From positions 1 to 64,000 of the forward strand of contig BBSL01000309.1 of the NCBI GenBank assembly GCA_001319865.1: a DNA stretch of 64,000 bases, in the 5' to 3' direction. Origin of the DNA: Burkholderia sp. E7m39 (GTDB lineage: Bacteria; Pseudomonadota; Gammaproteobacteria; Burkholderiales; Burkholderiaceae). Under the pieces are notes generated by a model. It did no database searches, was not told where the DNA came from, and worked only from the letters and a program-made list of their open reading frames with translations. The position numbers were made by a program, and so were the translations under genes. This document shows, piece after piece, positions 25,163-35,892 of the stretch (position 1 is its first letter; each line of letters opens with the position of its first letter).

Positions 25163-25423
25163 CTCCGCGTCTGCGGTGCGCGCCAACTCCGCAAATCGGT
25201 GCGCAATCGACGGGAGCGTTGCGCGATTGGCAATGACACGTCCCAGTGCCGATAAGCGGCCGTTGGCGACCTCACCCGATCGGTTACAAATCGAGCGCAC
25301 GAGCGATAAATAAGGTGCGAGACGTCGGGTGCATTTTTTAATCCGGAGCACGCGCGGCCCACATTGATTTTAGCTCGGCGACTTCCTAATCTTTACAAGG
25401 TGTCTCCGTGTGGGGATGGGACC

Positions 25424-25891
25424 ATGTGCCTGCAGATAGCCGCGAGTACATTCTTTAAGCTCAACAGAGTCACCACATTTCTGTTCGTCACGAATGACGG
25501 AATTCCAGTGCCCGAACTATCGGCAATGGATTTCTCGTTCGATTTCCCAGTAGACGACTTCGATACCCTGACCAACCCATTTTCGCTCAACGTTGAGTTG
25601 GAGCCCGGGGGTAACCTCTTAGACGTCGGGCCGTCAAATCAAAGCGAATTGGCGCCCCGGGTGCCGGGACTATACCAGGTGGGCTTCGTGCCGGGATCAC
25701 GGCCTCCCAAACCGCTTCCCTGGGAATTCGACTGGCCAATCGGCTTTTATATGTGCATTGTGACCGTCAAGGCGCAGGTCCTTGCCTCTCAGCCCTCTGT
25801 CGACTTCGAGGGTGGCATTCCCCGCGTAGTGAAGCCCGGTGTGTTTGTGACGAAGAACGCCAGCACTCTGATCAGCTTCAGTGTCATCTAG
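25424..25891 (+). CDS. hypothetical beta-rich protein
   Basis: 155 aa from the ATG at 25424 (MCLQIAASTFFKLNRV); the frame is open 60 bases further left without a ribosome site. Alternating hydrophobic strands (TTFLFVTNDG, MDFSFDFPVD, FSLNVELEPGG, LYQVGFVPG, FYMCIVTVKAQ, STLISFSVI) suggest a beta-sandwich. No signal peptide. Lower GC than its neighbours. No family recognised. Confidence 0.6.
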   Translation: MCLQIAASTFFKLNRVTTFLFVTNDGIPVPELSAMDFSFDFPVDDFDTLTNPFSLNVELEPGGNLLDVGPSNQSELAPRVPGLYQVGFVPGSRPPKPLPWEFDWPIGFYMCIVTVKAQVLASQPSVDFEGGIPRVVKPGVFVTKNASTLISFSVI

Positions 25892-26032
25892 GCTGCGCAT
25901 TGGACATCGTCAATGGACGTGAGGCATCTAAAAACGAAAGGCCGTCCGGTGAGTATCGCGGATGCACGCGTGTTCCAACTGACGGTGCGAATGGGCGCTT
26001 TGTGGGCGGATGGGCGACGCACCGACTGACGC

Positions 26033-27973
26033 TCAACCGGCCGCGCGAACAGATCGCCGCATTCTCTCGGTAATTTCCTGTTCGGGCGCAGCAACGCTGT
26101 CGCTTGACCGCAGCCTGGCCTCCTCGATGCCATTCTTGACATTCCAATCGGATGCGCCGCGGAGCTTGGACAAATCGTCCCACCGGACGGGAATCGACAC
26201 CGGAAGGCCGGGCCTGGCACGCGGCGACAAGGCAATCGCTGTCGTCGCGCCTTTCCCGTTTCGCAGGTAATCCACGAAGATCTTCCCGATTCGATTTCTT
26301 GGACCTGACACCGCCGAAAAACGTTGTGGGATGATCTTTGCCAGATGGCGCGCGATCGCGTGGCTGAAGCCCTTCACTTCCTGCCATGTATGAACGGGCG
26401 CGAGCGGCACGATGATGTGTACGCCCTTCCCTCCGCTAGTCTTGCAAAACGACTGCAGCCCGAGTTCGTCGAGCACGACCCGCGTAAGCGTTGCGGCTTC
26501 AACCATCACGCTCCAGCCGAGTTGCGGATCGGGATCGAGGTCGAGTATGAAGCGGTCAGGATGGTTGAGATCCGGTGCGGTCGCGTTCCACGCGTGAATT
26601 TCGATCGTGTTGAGTTGGGCAAGCTCAAGCAGTGCTTCTCGCGTATTCGCCACCAGTAGCGGTGCATGACCCGGGTGCATTGACTCCGGCAACTGCATCA
26701 CGGCTCGCAGGCGCTGCCCTTCTGCGTGCTTCTGATAAAACATCTCGCCTTCGATACCATCAGGGGCGCGCACGATCATGAGGGGCCGATCCTTGATGTG
26801 CGGCAAAAGGTAATCAGCGACGGCATCAAAGTACCGGACGACATCCGCTTTCGTGAAACCCGTCGATGGATCAACGATGCGCGAGGCGTTGGTGATTGTC
26901 TGTCCGCGCACGCCTGAGCTCGCCGCGCGACGGCTACTTGTCGCTGCTGCGGCAACCGGCTTCTCTTCTTGGACTTCGCTCGCCTCCTTGTCCTCGCGAA
27001 GAGCCTTCAGGACGCCGTGGCGGATCTCCCCAGCCGATGTCCATTCGAGGAACGATGCTTCGACGACTACTTGTGGCCGCATCCAGACGAGCGCGCGGCC
27101 GCGCTCAGGCTTCGGCGGGTTAAAAAAAGGCGGCTCGCTCATTGGTTCCAGACGCCCGTGCAACCCGCGCATCTGCGTGGGCCGCAGTGTAGCCTTGACG
27201 GAACCGGCGTAGCGGAAAGAGCCGTCGCGCTCGTATACGCCGAGCAATAATGAACGAATGCCCGCCTCCGCCCCTGCGTTTCTGCTGATACCGCCGACGA
27301 CGAACTCCTGACGTTGGAGGCACTTGACCTTCACCCAGGCGGGCGAACGGCCCTCCGTATAGGGACGGTCAACACGCTTGCCTATGAGCCCTTCGAGGCC
27401 CATCCGGCAGGCGGAATCGAGCAAGGACTCGACGCCCTCGGTGAACGTGTTGCTAAGCCGTATGTGTGCGTCGTCGACGGTGGCAAGCAACTGCTGCAAC
27501 GCGGCCCGCCGGTCGCCAAGTGTCGCTTGCCGAAGGTCGCGGCCATCGAGATACATCATGTCGAAAGCGAAAAACGTCAGGCCGGCGGTGCGTCGCCGGG
27601 CGAACGCATTCTGCAGCGCCGAGAAGTCGGGAATGTCGGCCTTGTTGAGCACCACCACCTCGCCGTCGATCCACGCCTGGCGGACGGGCAGCCGGGCAAA
27701 TGCTTCGGCGAGCACAGGCATCCTGTCAGTCCAGTCGTGTCCGTTGCGCGTGAACAATGTCACGACAGCGTTGTCGATGCGGCAGAGCATTCGATACCCG
27801 TCGAACTTGATCTCGTATGACCAGTTTGGGCCGACTGGCGGGCGATCGACGAGCGTAGCAAGTTGAGGTCGAATAATGTCCGGCAGGCTGTCCACCTGGC
27901 TCTCGCCCGGCTGATCGGCTACTCTCGTTCTACGCGCCACCTGCTGCACCTCCCGAAATCTACGGCGTCGCAC
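26033..27973 (-). CDS. ligD: LigD, NHEJ DNA ligase/polymerase lacking the phosphoesterase domain
   Basis: 646 aa from a GTG start. Residues about 30-330 are an ATP-dependent DNA ligase, with the nucleotidyl-lysine motif EIKFDGYR (Lys56), WIDGEVVV, FFAFDMMYLDG, EGLIGKRVDRPY and WVKVKC, followed by an OB fold. After a linker (about 330-370), residues 375-620 are the archaeo-eukaryotic-primase-like polymerase domain, with the metal motif LDLDPDP and TSGGKGVHI. The N-terminal 3'-phosphoesterase domain of Pseudomonas-type LigD is absent; only about 30 residues precede the ligase, so this is either a natural LIG-POL form or a truncated gene. It diverges from ku across 70 bp, the standard arrangement for NHEJ genes. 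Confidence 0.9.
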   Translation of the reverse strand: MRRRRFREVQQVARRTRVADQPGESQVDSLPDIIRPQLATLVDRPPVGPNWSYEIKFDGYRMLCRIDNAVVTLFTRNGHDWTDRMPVLAEAFARLPVRQAWIDGEVVVLNKADIPDFSALQNAFARRRTAGLTFFAFDMMYLDGRDLRQATLGDRRAALQQLLATVDDAHIRLSNTFTEGVESLLDSACRMGLEGLIGKRVDRPYTEGRSPAWVKVKCLQRQEFVVGGISRNAGAEAGIRSLLLGVYERDGSFRYAGSVKATLRPTQMRGLHGRLEPMSEPPFFNPPKPERGRALVWMRPQVVVEASFLEWTSAGEIRHGVLKALREDKEASEVQEEKPVAAAATSSRRAASSGVRGQTITNASRIVDPSTGFTKADVVRYFDAVADYLLPHIKDRPLMIVRAPDGIEGEMFYQKHAEGQRLRAVMQLPESMHPGHAPLLVANTREALLELAQLNTIEIHAWNATAPDLNHPDRFILDLDPDPQLGWSVMVEAATLTRVVLDELGLQSFCKTSGGKGVHIIVPLAPVHTWQEVKGFSHAIARHLAKIIPQRFSAVSGPRNRIGKIFVDYLRNGKGATTAIALSPRARPGLPVSIPVRWDDLSKLRGASDWNVKNGIEEARLRSSDSVAAPEQEITERMRRSVRAAG

Positions 27974-28043
27974 TGACTGTTCCAGCCAGGCGCGCTGGCC
28001 GGGAAATTGCTGCTACCGGAGCGCCTGCCAACGGGAGAATGTC

Positions 28044-28962
28044 ATGGCCGCTCCGCGTTCGATTGCCTCGATGACGATCAGCTTCGGGCTTGTGTCGATT
28101 CCGTGCCGCATGTTCTCGGCGACCGAATCCAAGTCTGCCGTCTCTTTCAACATGCTGCATAAGGATTGCGGCGCCCGGGTGCGTCAGCAGCTCTACTGCC
28201 CCGCCCATCAGGCCGTCATCGAGCGTTCGGATACCGTCAAAGGATACGAGTTCGAGAAGGACAAGTACGTCGTCTTCGAGCCGTCTGAGCTCGAGGCCTT
28301 CGAGGCGACCGCCAGTCACAGCATCGACATTGTCGCCTTCCTTCCGGCTGACGCGATTGATCCGATCTATTTTGACAAGGCTTACTATCTCGGCCCCGAC
28401 AAGCGCGGCGCGAAGCCATACCAGCTGCTCGCGCAGGCGATGACCGAAACCGGCACCTGCGCGCTGGCCAAGTTCGTCATGAAGGGCAAACAAAACGTCG
28501 CACAGGTGCGTTGCTGGACCGGACGGACTCGTCCTGCAGCAGCTTTTATACGCCGACGAGGTACGGGCACAGTCGGCGATCGGCATTGACAAGCCGGACG
28601 TGCAGCCAGCCGAACTGAAGCTCGCCGAGCAGCTCATCGAGCAGTACCGTGTCGACTCTTACGACCCGACGCAGTTCAAGGATGAGGAAAAGGAGCGCCT
28701 GCTTGCTGCAATTGACCAGAAGATTGCGGGCAAGAAGATCACGCTGCAGCCCGCCGCGCAGCCCGAAGGCGCGGAGATCATAGACTTGGTTGAAGCGCTG
28801 CGGGCGAGTCTCAAGGGCAGCGGCACCGCGGCGACCAGGCCAAAGCCCGAGACCGCTGCCCCTGCCGCGGAGCCGGCTGCGCCGAAGCAGCGCAAGTCGG
28901 CACGCCGCACTACGGCCGCCGACGCGCCCGCGCCGGCGCGCAAGACGGGAACCCGCAAATAG
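28044..28962 (+). pseudogene. ku: ku, NHEJ end-binding protein, frameshifted
   Basis: Starts normally (MAAPRSIASMTISFGLVSIP) and follows the Ku core to KFVMKGKQNVAQVR near base 28512. It then runs out of frame (CWTGRTRPAAAFIRRRG) to a stop at 28589. The continuation lies one base out: DGLVLQQLLYADEVRAQ, then QPAELKLAEQLIEQY and a Lys/Ala/Pro-rich tail to 28962. The span of 919 bases is one more than 306 codons, so a single extra base at about 28512-28535 explains it. If real, the truncated protein lacks the end of the ring and the LigD-recruiting C-terminus, and NHEJ would fail. A sequencing error cannot be excluded. Confidence 0.85.
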
Positions 28963-28963
28963 C

Positions 28964-29133
28964 ATGACCCGCGAGGAACGTTTTCGCATGCGGGACGTGC
29001 AGCGGATGCTGGGCGTCTCGCGCACCGTGATCACCCAGCTCGTCGAAGGCGGCTTCGTCCAACCGGCGCGCGGTCACGGCAAGGAGACGCTGTTTTCGTT
29101 CCGCGACATCGTCATGTTGCGCACCGCCCATTC
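28964..29133 (+). pseudogene. 5' fragment of a MerR-type HTH / TPR protein gene
   Basis: Begins one base after the ku stop (MTREERFRMRDVQRMLGVSR), with a winged-helix MerR-like domain (VITQLVEGGFVQPARG, ETLFSFRDIVMLRTAH). After TAH the gene is cut by the IS21 element. Removing the element and one copy of the 5-bp duplication joins it in frame to 34348-34996, giving 272 aa. As it stands the fragment reads into the IS and stops at 29155. Confidence 0.9.
29129..29133. repeat. target-site duplication, left copy (cattc)
   Basis: cattc immediately precedes the IS21 left end and is repeated at 34343-34347 just after the right end. Five bases fits the 4-8 bp duplications made by IS21-family elements. 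Confidence 0.9.
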
Positions 29134-29185
29134 TGCTGCGCGTCATTCAGGATGAGAACGGCGCGTCAATCAGGATGAGAATCTG

Positions 29186-31176
<1,991 letters not shown>

Positions 31177-31205
31177 ACCCGAGACATAATGCTCACCTCT
31201 CTATG

Positions 31206-33266
31206 TTATTGAAGATCAATGGATAACTGATCGGGATTGGCTGATTGCGGACCGCTGAGTGCCCCGCGTCTTTCGATGAAGGCGTCCAAATCGATCCGTT
31301 TTACGATCCACGGCGCACCTGCACACGCCTGTTCAGCGGGAAGCTCCCTAGTACGGATCAGGCGAAGAACCGTTGCTGTGCTCAAGCCCAGAATTGCGGC
31401 GACCTCACCAGCATTCAACTCACAGCGCTCCTGGCGCTCGCCCTCCCGATAAGCAGCAATTTGGTAGTCGTGCCGAAGAACGCACACGCGTGCCGCAGTC
31501 CACGAGTGACCTCGGGCGGTGTGCTTTCCGAGGCGGTTGATGACTGAGGCGATCGACTGGTCGGGAAGTGACCGGGCCAGCGCTCGAACGATGTCGACTG
31601 TTTCAACGTCTGTCGCCCAACGATGCTGTCCGGTCCGATTCGATTCAAATTCAAGCTCGGTGTGATCTCCTCCTTGCCAGTGAAGGAGCGTCCGGATAGT
31701 GCTGCCTTGTTTTGTAACGACAATTTCCTTGAGCACGGTTCGCAGGATACGTTTCTTGATTTCGACGGAGCTGGCAGGGTGATTCCATAAAGCATCAAGG
31801 TCCGTTCCAAGTCGCATGATCTCTTCGCGTGCGGCATCGCTTAGTGACTCCTCTGGATGTTCACGCAGCTCGTCGAGTTCGGCTTGTCGCTGAGCTTGTA
31901 TCGTCAGTGCTTCATTCCATCGGCGCTCCAGTTCCGAAGCAACGAGCCGGTTCTCAGGGTCAATCGCATCGTATTGGCGTCGCGCGCGAGAGGCCTCGTA
32001 TCGCGCCTGTTCGAGTGCCAGCTCCTTATGCCTGATTCGCTCATCGTCGATAATTCGTTTGCGCTCGAGCGCTTCAAGCGATGCACGAATCCCTAAAGGT
32101 TCAAGCAGGCGAAGAACTTCTTCGGACACCCGCCTGTCGACGCGCAAGGCGCCGAACGAAATGCATTTCGGTCCGCCATGATTGATCATGCTGCCACGAC
32201 AATTGTAGCGGCCGACCTTGCCCTTGATTCCTGAATAGGCGACGTGCAGCTTACGGCCGCAGTGGCCACAGCGCATCAGGCCTGCCAATAGCGTAGCTCC
32301 GCGTTTAACAGCGCCTCGGACCATGTTGCCCTTCATGTTGGCATTGTCAGTGATCAGTTTACGATTACTTTCGTACTCGTCCCAGCTGATGTAGCTCGCG
32401 TGATGATCGACAATCAGCACCTGCCAGTCTTCTCGGTTCAGTCGCGTGCCACTATGAAGCCGCTTTCGGCCATTCTCGATGCGCACGATAGTCTTTGTCT
32501 TGCCAAACGCGTAGGCACCGCCGTAAATGGGGTTGGTGAGGATCTTCAGCAAGGTGTTATAGATCGGCAGCTTCCAGTCAACCCGTCGACCCTCTGGACC
32601 ATAAGTGACGGCTGGTAGTTCGATGTGCTCCTGCCGAAACCATAGTAAAACCTGCCTGACACTACCCATTTCCCGGAATTTCCGGAACACGAGATCGAGC
32701 GCTTCGCGAATACGTTGATCCGGATCCTTCTCGATGCGATCATTCGGCGCACGCACGTAACCAATCGGCACGGTCATGAACAGCTCTCCACGCTTTGCCT
32801 TCTGATCGAGTGCAGCTTGAGAACGTTGGCGAAACGTCGAGAGTTCCATCTCCGACAAGGTGCCTTTCATGCCAAGCAACAGTCGATCGTTCGGTTCGCG
32901 AGGATCATAGATGCCGTCTTCGTCCACCAGGATCGTTCCCACGAGCCGGCAGAATTCGAGCAACGTGTGCCAGTCACGTCCGTTACGCGCGAGCCGGGAA
33001 GCCTCGATACAGAATACTGCACCAATCTCACCGCTGCATAGTGCCGCCAGCAGCCGCTCGAAACCGGGTCGATGGACGCCTGAGCCGGAGCGTCCAAGAT
33101 CGTCATCAATCACCGAAACGTCTGGCCAGCCAAGGTTTCGGGCGCGGTCCGCGAGACCGTACTGACGCAGACGGCTCTCTCGATTGTTCTGCACCTGATC
33201 GAATGTCGACTGCCGGATGTAGACGCACGCCTTGCGTGCAAGGTGCTCAGCGCGGATCTTCGTCAT
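31206..33266 (-). CDS. large serine recombinase
   Basis: 686 aa. Catalytic resolvase domain at the N-terminus with nucleophile Ser20 in CVYIRQST, then DDDLGRSGSG and EASRLARNGRDW. A recombinase domain follows (about 165-290, VPIGYVRAPNDR ... ILTNPIYGGAYAFGKTK), then a zinc ribbon (LMRCGHCGRKLHVAYSG ... CRGSMINHGGPKC), a long coiled coil (about 390-470) and a C-terminal excisionase-like HTH (NAGEVAAILGLSTATVLRLI). It should carry out the integration and excision of the element it lies in. It overlaps the upstream 55-aa gene by 20 bp. Apparently intact. Confidence 0.94.
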   Translation of the reverse strand: MTKIRAEHLARKACVYIRQSTFDQVQNNRESRLRQYGLADRARNLGWPDVSVIDDDLGRSGSGVHRPGFERLLAALCSGEIGAVFCIEASRLARNGRDWHTLLEFCRLVGTILVDEDGIYDPREPNDRLLLGMKGTLSEMELSTFRQRSQAALDQKAKRGELFMTVPIGYVRAPNDRIEKDPDQRIREALDLVFRKFREMGSVRQVLLWFRQEHIELPAVTYGPEGRRVDWKLPIYNTLLKILTNPIYGGAYAFGKTKTIVRIENGRKRLHSGTRLNREDWQVLIVDHHASYISWDEYESNRKLITDNANMKGNMVRGAVKRGATLLAGLMRCGHCGRKLHVAYSGIKGKVGRYNCRGSMINHGGPKCISFGALRVDRRVSEEVLRLLEPLGIRASLEALERKRIIDDERIRHKELALEQARYEASRARRQYDAIDPENRLVASELERRWNEALTIQAQRQAELDELREHPEESLSDAAREEIMRLGTDLDALWNHPASSVEIKKRILRTVLKEIVVTKQGSTIRTLLHWQGGDHTELEFESNRTGQHRWATDVETVDIVRALARSLPDQSIASVINRLGKHTARGHSWTAARVCVLRHDYQIAAYREGERQERCELNAGEVAAILGLSTATVLRLIRTRELPAEQACAGAPWIVKRIDLDAFIERRGALSGPQSANPDQLSIDLQ

Positions 33267-33414
33267 CGCGCACCTCCCGCTTTGCCGCGTCGACCACCGA
33301 CTGAATGAGCAACGCCAGTTGCCTCGTCACTTCGTCCTTTAACTCCTCCGACATCTGATCGCCGCTGCCGGTTTCCTCGAACAGATCCTGCTGCTTCCGC
33401 ATCGGTTTGCGCAT
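33247..33414 (-). CDS. small protein of the recombinase element
   Basis: 55 aa from the ATG at 33414, though a second ATG (Met5) is possible. Reads MRKPMRKQQDLFEETG, then an acidic/amphipathic helix (LKDEVTRQLALLIQSVVDAA). The QQDLFEE opening followed by one helix is common for the short gene placed before recombinases in this type of element. Its end overlaps the recombinase start by 20 bp, which indicates coupling. Role unknown. Confidence 0.6.
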   Translation of the reverse strand: MRKPMRKQQDLFEETGSGDQMSEELKDEVTRQLALLIQSVVDAAKREVRDDEDPR

Positions 33415-33682
33415 CGCCCGTCCCCTTGTGAGTGGACAACCCCGCACAAGATAATGCGGCGCTCAAAAGACGCTGCAGTTCGTATAACACCTCAAGCGGT
33501 AGCGTCGGCTGAGCGACGATGTGCATATGAGCGGCATCCTCCGATGTCATCCACGGCGGAAGATGTGTACGGGTGCCGTCCGGTTGCATGATGATCAGAT
33601 ACGACTCACCGCGAAATCGATTGACGCCGATTACATTGATGCGCTCACCCGCTCGCGGATGGAAGGGATACCGGACGACCAC
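33263..33682 (-). CDS. DUF5372-like protein of the recombinase element
   Basis: 139 aa from GTG at 33682. The first 75 residues are distinctive: VVRYPFHPRAGERINVIGV, ESYLIIMQPDGTRTHLPPWM, then LPLEVLYELQRLL. From about residue 95 the translation is Gly/Arg/Ala-rich (VGGRRGKAGGAR) and lies opposite codons of the 55-aa gene in another frame, so the true protein probably ends earlier and the tail results from a frameshift or lost stop. Function unknown. Confidence 0.6.
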   Translation of the reverse strand: MVVRYPFHPRAGERINVIGVNRFRGESYLIIMQPDGTRTHLPPWMTSEDAAHMHIVAQPTLPLEVLYELQRLLSAALSCAGLSTHKGTGDAQTDAEAAGSVRGNRQRRSDVGGVKGRSDEATGVAHSVGGRRGKAGGAR

Positions 33683-33725
33683 CTCATCTACATGATCATG
33701 GGCAGTGTGTTGCCGGTTCGCCTGG

Positions 33726-34230
33726 CGGGGGCAAGTCGCACTTGTCGTCGGCCATCGGCCTGAGCCTGGTGGAGAAAGGCTGGAAGGTCATGTTCGCCCG
33801 CACCTCCGACCTCGTACAGCGGCTTCAGGTCGCACGTTGCGAACTGGCTCTGGAAGCCGCGATCAACCGGCTGGACCGGTTCGATCTGCTCATTCTCGAT
33901 GATCTTGCGTACGTCACCAAGGATCAGGCCGAGACCTCGGTGCTGTTCGAACTCATCAGCGCCCGATACGAACGGCGATCACTTCTCATCACGGCCAACC
34001 AGCCCTTTGGCGAATGGAACAAGGTCTTCCCGGATCCGGCCATGACGCTCGCTGCTGTCGATAGGCTTGTGCATCACTCGACCATCTTTGAGCTGAACGT
34101 GGAAAGTTACCGCAGACGTACCGCCCTGCAGCGCAAACAGCAGGGCCCCGGCCGCCCGGCAAGCATTGCGACGCCTCACAACGTGAGCGTCGCACTATCT
34201 CCCGGAGAAATCTCGCGACAACCTGATTGA
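33726..34230 (+). pseudogene. istB: istB, 3' fragment
   Basis: Resumes in mid Walker A (GGGKSHLSSAIGLSL). It has Walker B LLILDDLAYV, LITANQPFGEW and the typical end DRLVHHSTIFELNVESYRRR. With the 5' fragment (341 + 505 = 846 bases) it makes exactly 282 codons including the stop. Without its own start or an intact P-loop it is non-functional. Confidence 0.93.
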
Positions 34231-34342
34231 CGCGCTGATTGACGCCGCGCTTGCCAGCGTCAATCAGCGCAGGCATCATCAGATCGCCGCGACATTCTCA
34301 TCCTGTTTGTCGCGCGTCTCTCATCTGGATTGTCGCGCGACA

Positions 34343-34347
34343 CATTC
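34343..34347. repeat. target-site duplication, right copy (cattc)
   Basis: Matches 29129-29133; it directly follows the IS21 right end (…gcgcgaca). Confidence 0.9.
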
Positions 34348-34996
34348 GTTGAGAAAAGCCGGCATCCCGCCGCGCAAGATCGTGCGGGCACTGGAAAACC
34401 TGCGCGCGACCTGGTCGCCCGGCAAGGACCTGACGGCTATCCGGATCACGGCCGTCGGCGCCGACGTGGCAGTGCAAGACCGCGCCGGTCCGTGGGACGC
34501 CGAGACTGGCCAGTTGCTGCTGGATTTCGAGCAGACGTCCGCCGGCGACGGTTCAGGCAACGTCACGGCGCTTCAAAAGCGTCGCGCGCCGGACGAATTT
34601 GCGGACGCAGCCGCAAAGGAAGCTGAGGGCGATCTGGACGGCGCCGAAGCGGGCTACCGGCGCGCCATCGAGTCCGACCGGACGTATCTGGACGCCTACC
34701 TGAACCTCGGATGCCTGCTGTCCGAGAGTGGCCGCTACGACGAGGCCATCGAGGTCTGGCGTAAAGCCCTGCTGGAGAATCCAGAGCACCACCTTCTGCA
34801 CTTCAATCTCGGCGTTGCGCTGGAAGACGCCGGCCGGCTCGAACAGGCGCTCATTGCCTACCGGCACAGCATTGAACTGAAGCATGACTTTGCCGACGCG
34901 CACTTCAACGCGGCGCGCATCCATGAGGAACTGGGCCAGCAGACCCAGGCAATCCGTCACTACAACGCCTACCGGACATTGAACCGCGACGGTTGA
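34348..34996 (+). pseudogene. 3' fragment of the MerR-type HTH / TPR protein gene
   Basis: Continues as SLRKAGIPPRKIVRALENLR (the rest of the MerR-like domain), a linker domain (ITAVGADVAVQDRAGPWD) and then three or four tetratricopeptide repeats (AEAGYRRAIESDRTYLDAY, YDEAIEVWRKALLENPEHH, LEQALIAYRHSIELKHDF, TQAIRHYNAYRTLN). The whole protein pairs a DNA-binding head with a TPR scaffold and often lies beside ku in Burkholderiaceae, so a role near NHEJ or stress regulation is possible. Frame and length fit exact rejoining with 28964-29133. Confidence 0.9.
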
Positions 34997-35069
34997 GGTG
35001 CTTCCGGGGCCCGTCGGGCATCGGGCTTGCTGTCCCCTTTTACATACAACCAACCAAGGGAGGCTGGCC

Positions 35070-35282
35070 ATGGCAGAGCAGCACAAGCCCGGTGAGATCG
35101 TCAAAACGTCCGGGATTTACAAGGTTGTTCATAACGGCGGCGGGAATGCATTCGAGGTGACGTGCGTCGAGGGCGAACACTTCCCGCCGACACGCACCGG
35201 CAAAGGCGCGGTCTATGAACTTGTGCATGGTGCGACACATTCGCATAAGCACAGCGAACTTGGCAGCGGCGACAAGGCTTGA
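35070..35282 (+). CDS. small conserved hypothetical protein (YjzC-like pattern)
   Basis: 70 aa from the ATG at 35070 (ribosome site aagggagg). Reads MAEQHKPGEIVKTSGIYKVV, then VTCVEGEHFPPTRTG and a His-rich end (HGATHSHKHSE). The KPGE-x-x-x-x-SGIY and GE-x-FPP pattern is like the YjzC family of short proteins, with extra His that may bind metal. A single-gene unit after the disrupted MerR-TPR gene. Role unknown. Confidence 0.7.
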   Translation: MAEQHKPGEIVKTSGIYKVVHNGGGNAFEVTCVEGEHFPPTRTGKGAVYELVHGATHSHKHSELGSGDKA

Positions 35283-35295
35283 CGCCATAGAAAAG

Positions 35296-35319
35296 GGGCC
35301 AGCGGGAAGCCGCTGGCCC
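35296..35319 (-). terminator. hairpin, probable terminator for minus-strand transcription
   Basis: A 10-bp perfect stem gggccagcgg / ccgctggccc with a 4-base loop. On the minus strand it is followed by cctttt; on the plus strand only by aaagg. It could end a transcript coming from the 35.4-35.6 kb minus-strand frame, and weakly that of the plus-strand gene at 35070. Confidence 0.6.
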
Positions 35320-35393
35320 AAAGGTGTTCTGGCTGTCTTGTGGGCCCCCGCCAGAACCTGAGAGGCTTACACGATAAGCGGAACGTGGCCCGC

Positions 35394-35591
35394 CTAATTC
35401 GCGGAGGTGACAGCGCACTGGCGACGTAATCGGCGGTTTGTGCCCTCTCCCCGCACGATATGCCGGTTCTCCGGGCTCTCTTTGACTGGCGTGACAGGCG
35501 TTGTCACGGCTGCCTGCGCTTGACTTGCGCGAAGTGCCGCGTAGGCTGGGGACACCTTCAATAGTCGCCGGTCGAAATTGGACAAATTCAT
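35394..35591 (-). CDS. possible small protein
   Basis: 65 aa from the ATG at 35591 (MNLSNFDRRLLKVSPAYAAL), basic, with a Thr/Pro linker (AVTTPVTPVKESPENRH). No ribosome site is visible. The hairpin with a short T run 75 bp past its stop is the main support. It slightly overlaps the divergent gene at 35578. Confidence 0.3.
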   Translation of the reverse strand: MNLSNFDRRLLKVSPAYAALRASQAQAAVTTPVTPVKESPENRHIVRGEGTNRRLRRQCAVTSAN

Positions 35592-35892
35592 CGTTGGACA
35601 CTGGCCGTCGCCGTGGGCATCGGAGCCGCACCTCCCCATTCGCGTGGCAATCAACGCGCACGAGCGCACGATTGTAATCGTTCACCAATGCGTGAATGAG
35701 TCGTGGATTCATTTCGAAAAGAGTGACGACGGTTATGTCAGGGAGACGATCATGGACGAGATCGCCATGGTCATCGAAGACCCGAAGTCATACGACATGC
35801 GTTGCGCCGACGCGATTCCTGCTGCGTGGCTGTATGACGAGGCACATCCCGGTGAAGTGAATATCGGCTGTCCGGTCCCGATCCGAGATTAG
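35578..35892 (+). CDS. hypothetical protein
   Basis: 104 aa from TTG at 35578, with no ATG nearby. Beta-rich first half (IRVAINAHERTIVIVHQCVNESWIHF), then an acidic helix (ETIMDEIAMVIEDPKSY) and GEVNIGCPVPI. No recognised family. The start is uncertain. Confidence 0.45.
   Translation: MDKFIVGHWPSPWASEPHLPIRVAINAHERTIVIVHQCVNESWIHFEKSDDGYVRETIMDEIAMVIEDPKSYDMRCADAIPAAWLYDEAHPGEVNIGCPVPIRD

Larger units (their letters stand above)
31177..33725 (-). mobile_element. serine-recombinase mobile element inserted in istB
   Basis: 2549 bp. Outer junctions: left host ends ...CCGCCCGG at 31176, right host resumes CGGGGGCAAG at 33726. A GG dinucleotide is present at both ends (31175-31176 and 33724-33725), as expected for a serine recombinase with a 2-bp crossover core. 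Contents, all on the minus strand: a DUF5372-like gene, a short gene and a 686-aa recombinase, a compact set seen in other small recombinase-borne elements. Excision would restore istB exactly. Confidence 0.85.

Noticed and set aside
24997-25236. 79-codon frame overlapping the 47-aa gene B
   Set aside because: Its ATG overlaps the TAA of the upstream frame, but comparison of the two paralogous copies shows silent changes in the 47-aa frame, not in this one, and copy A does not preserve it.
35101-35712. 203-codon minus-strand frame
   Set aside because: It overlaps the well-supported gene at 35070 and is Arg/Ser/Cys-rich with no domain.
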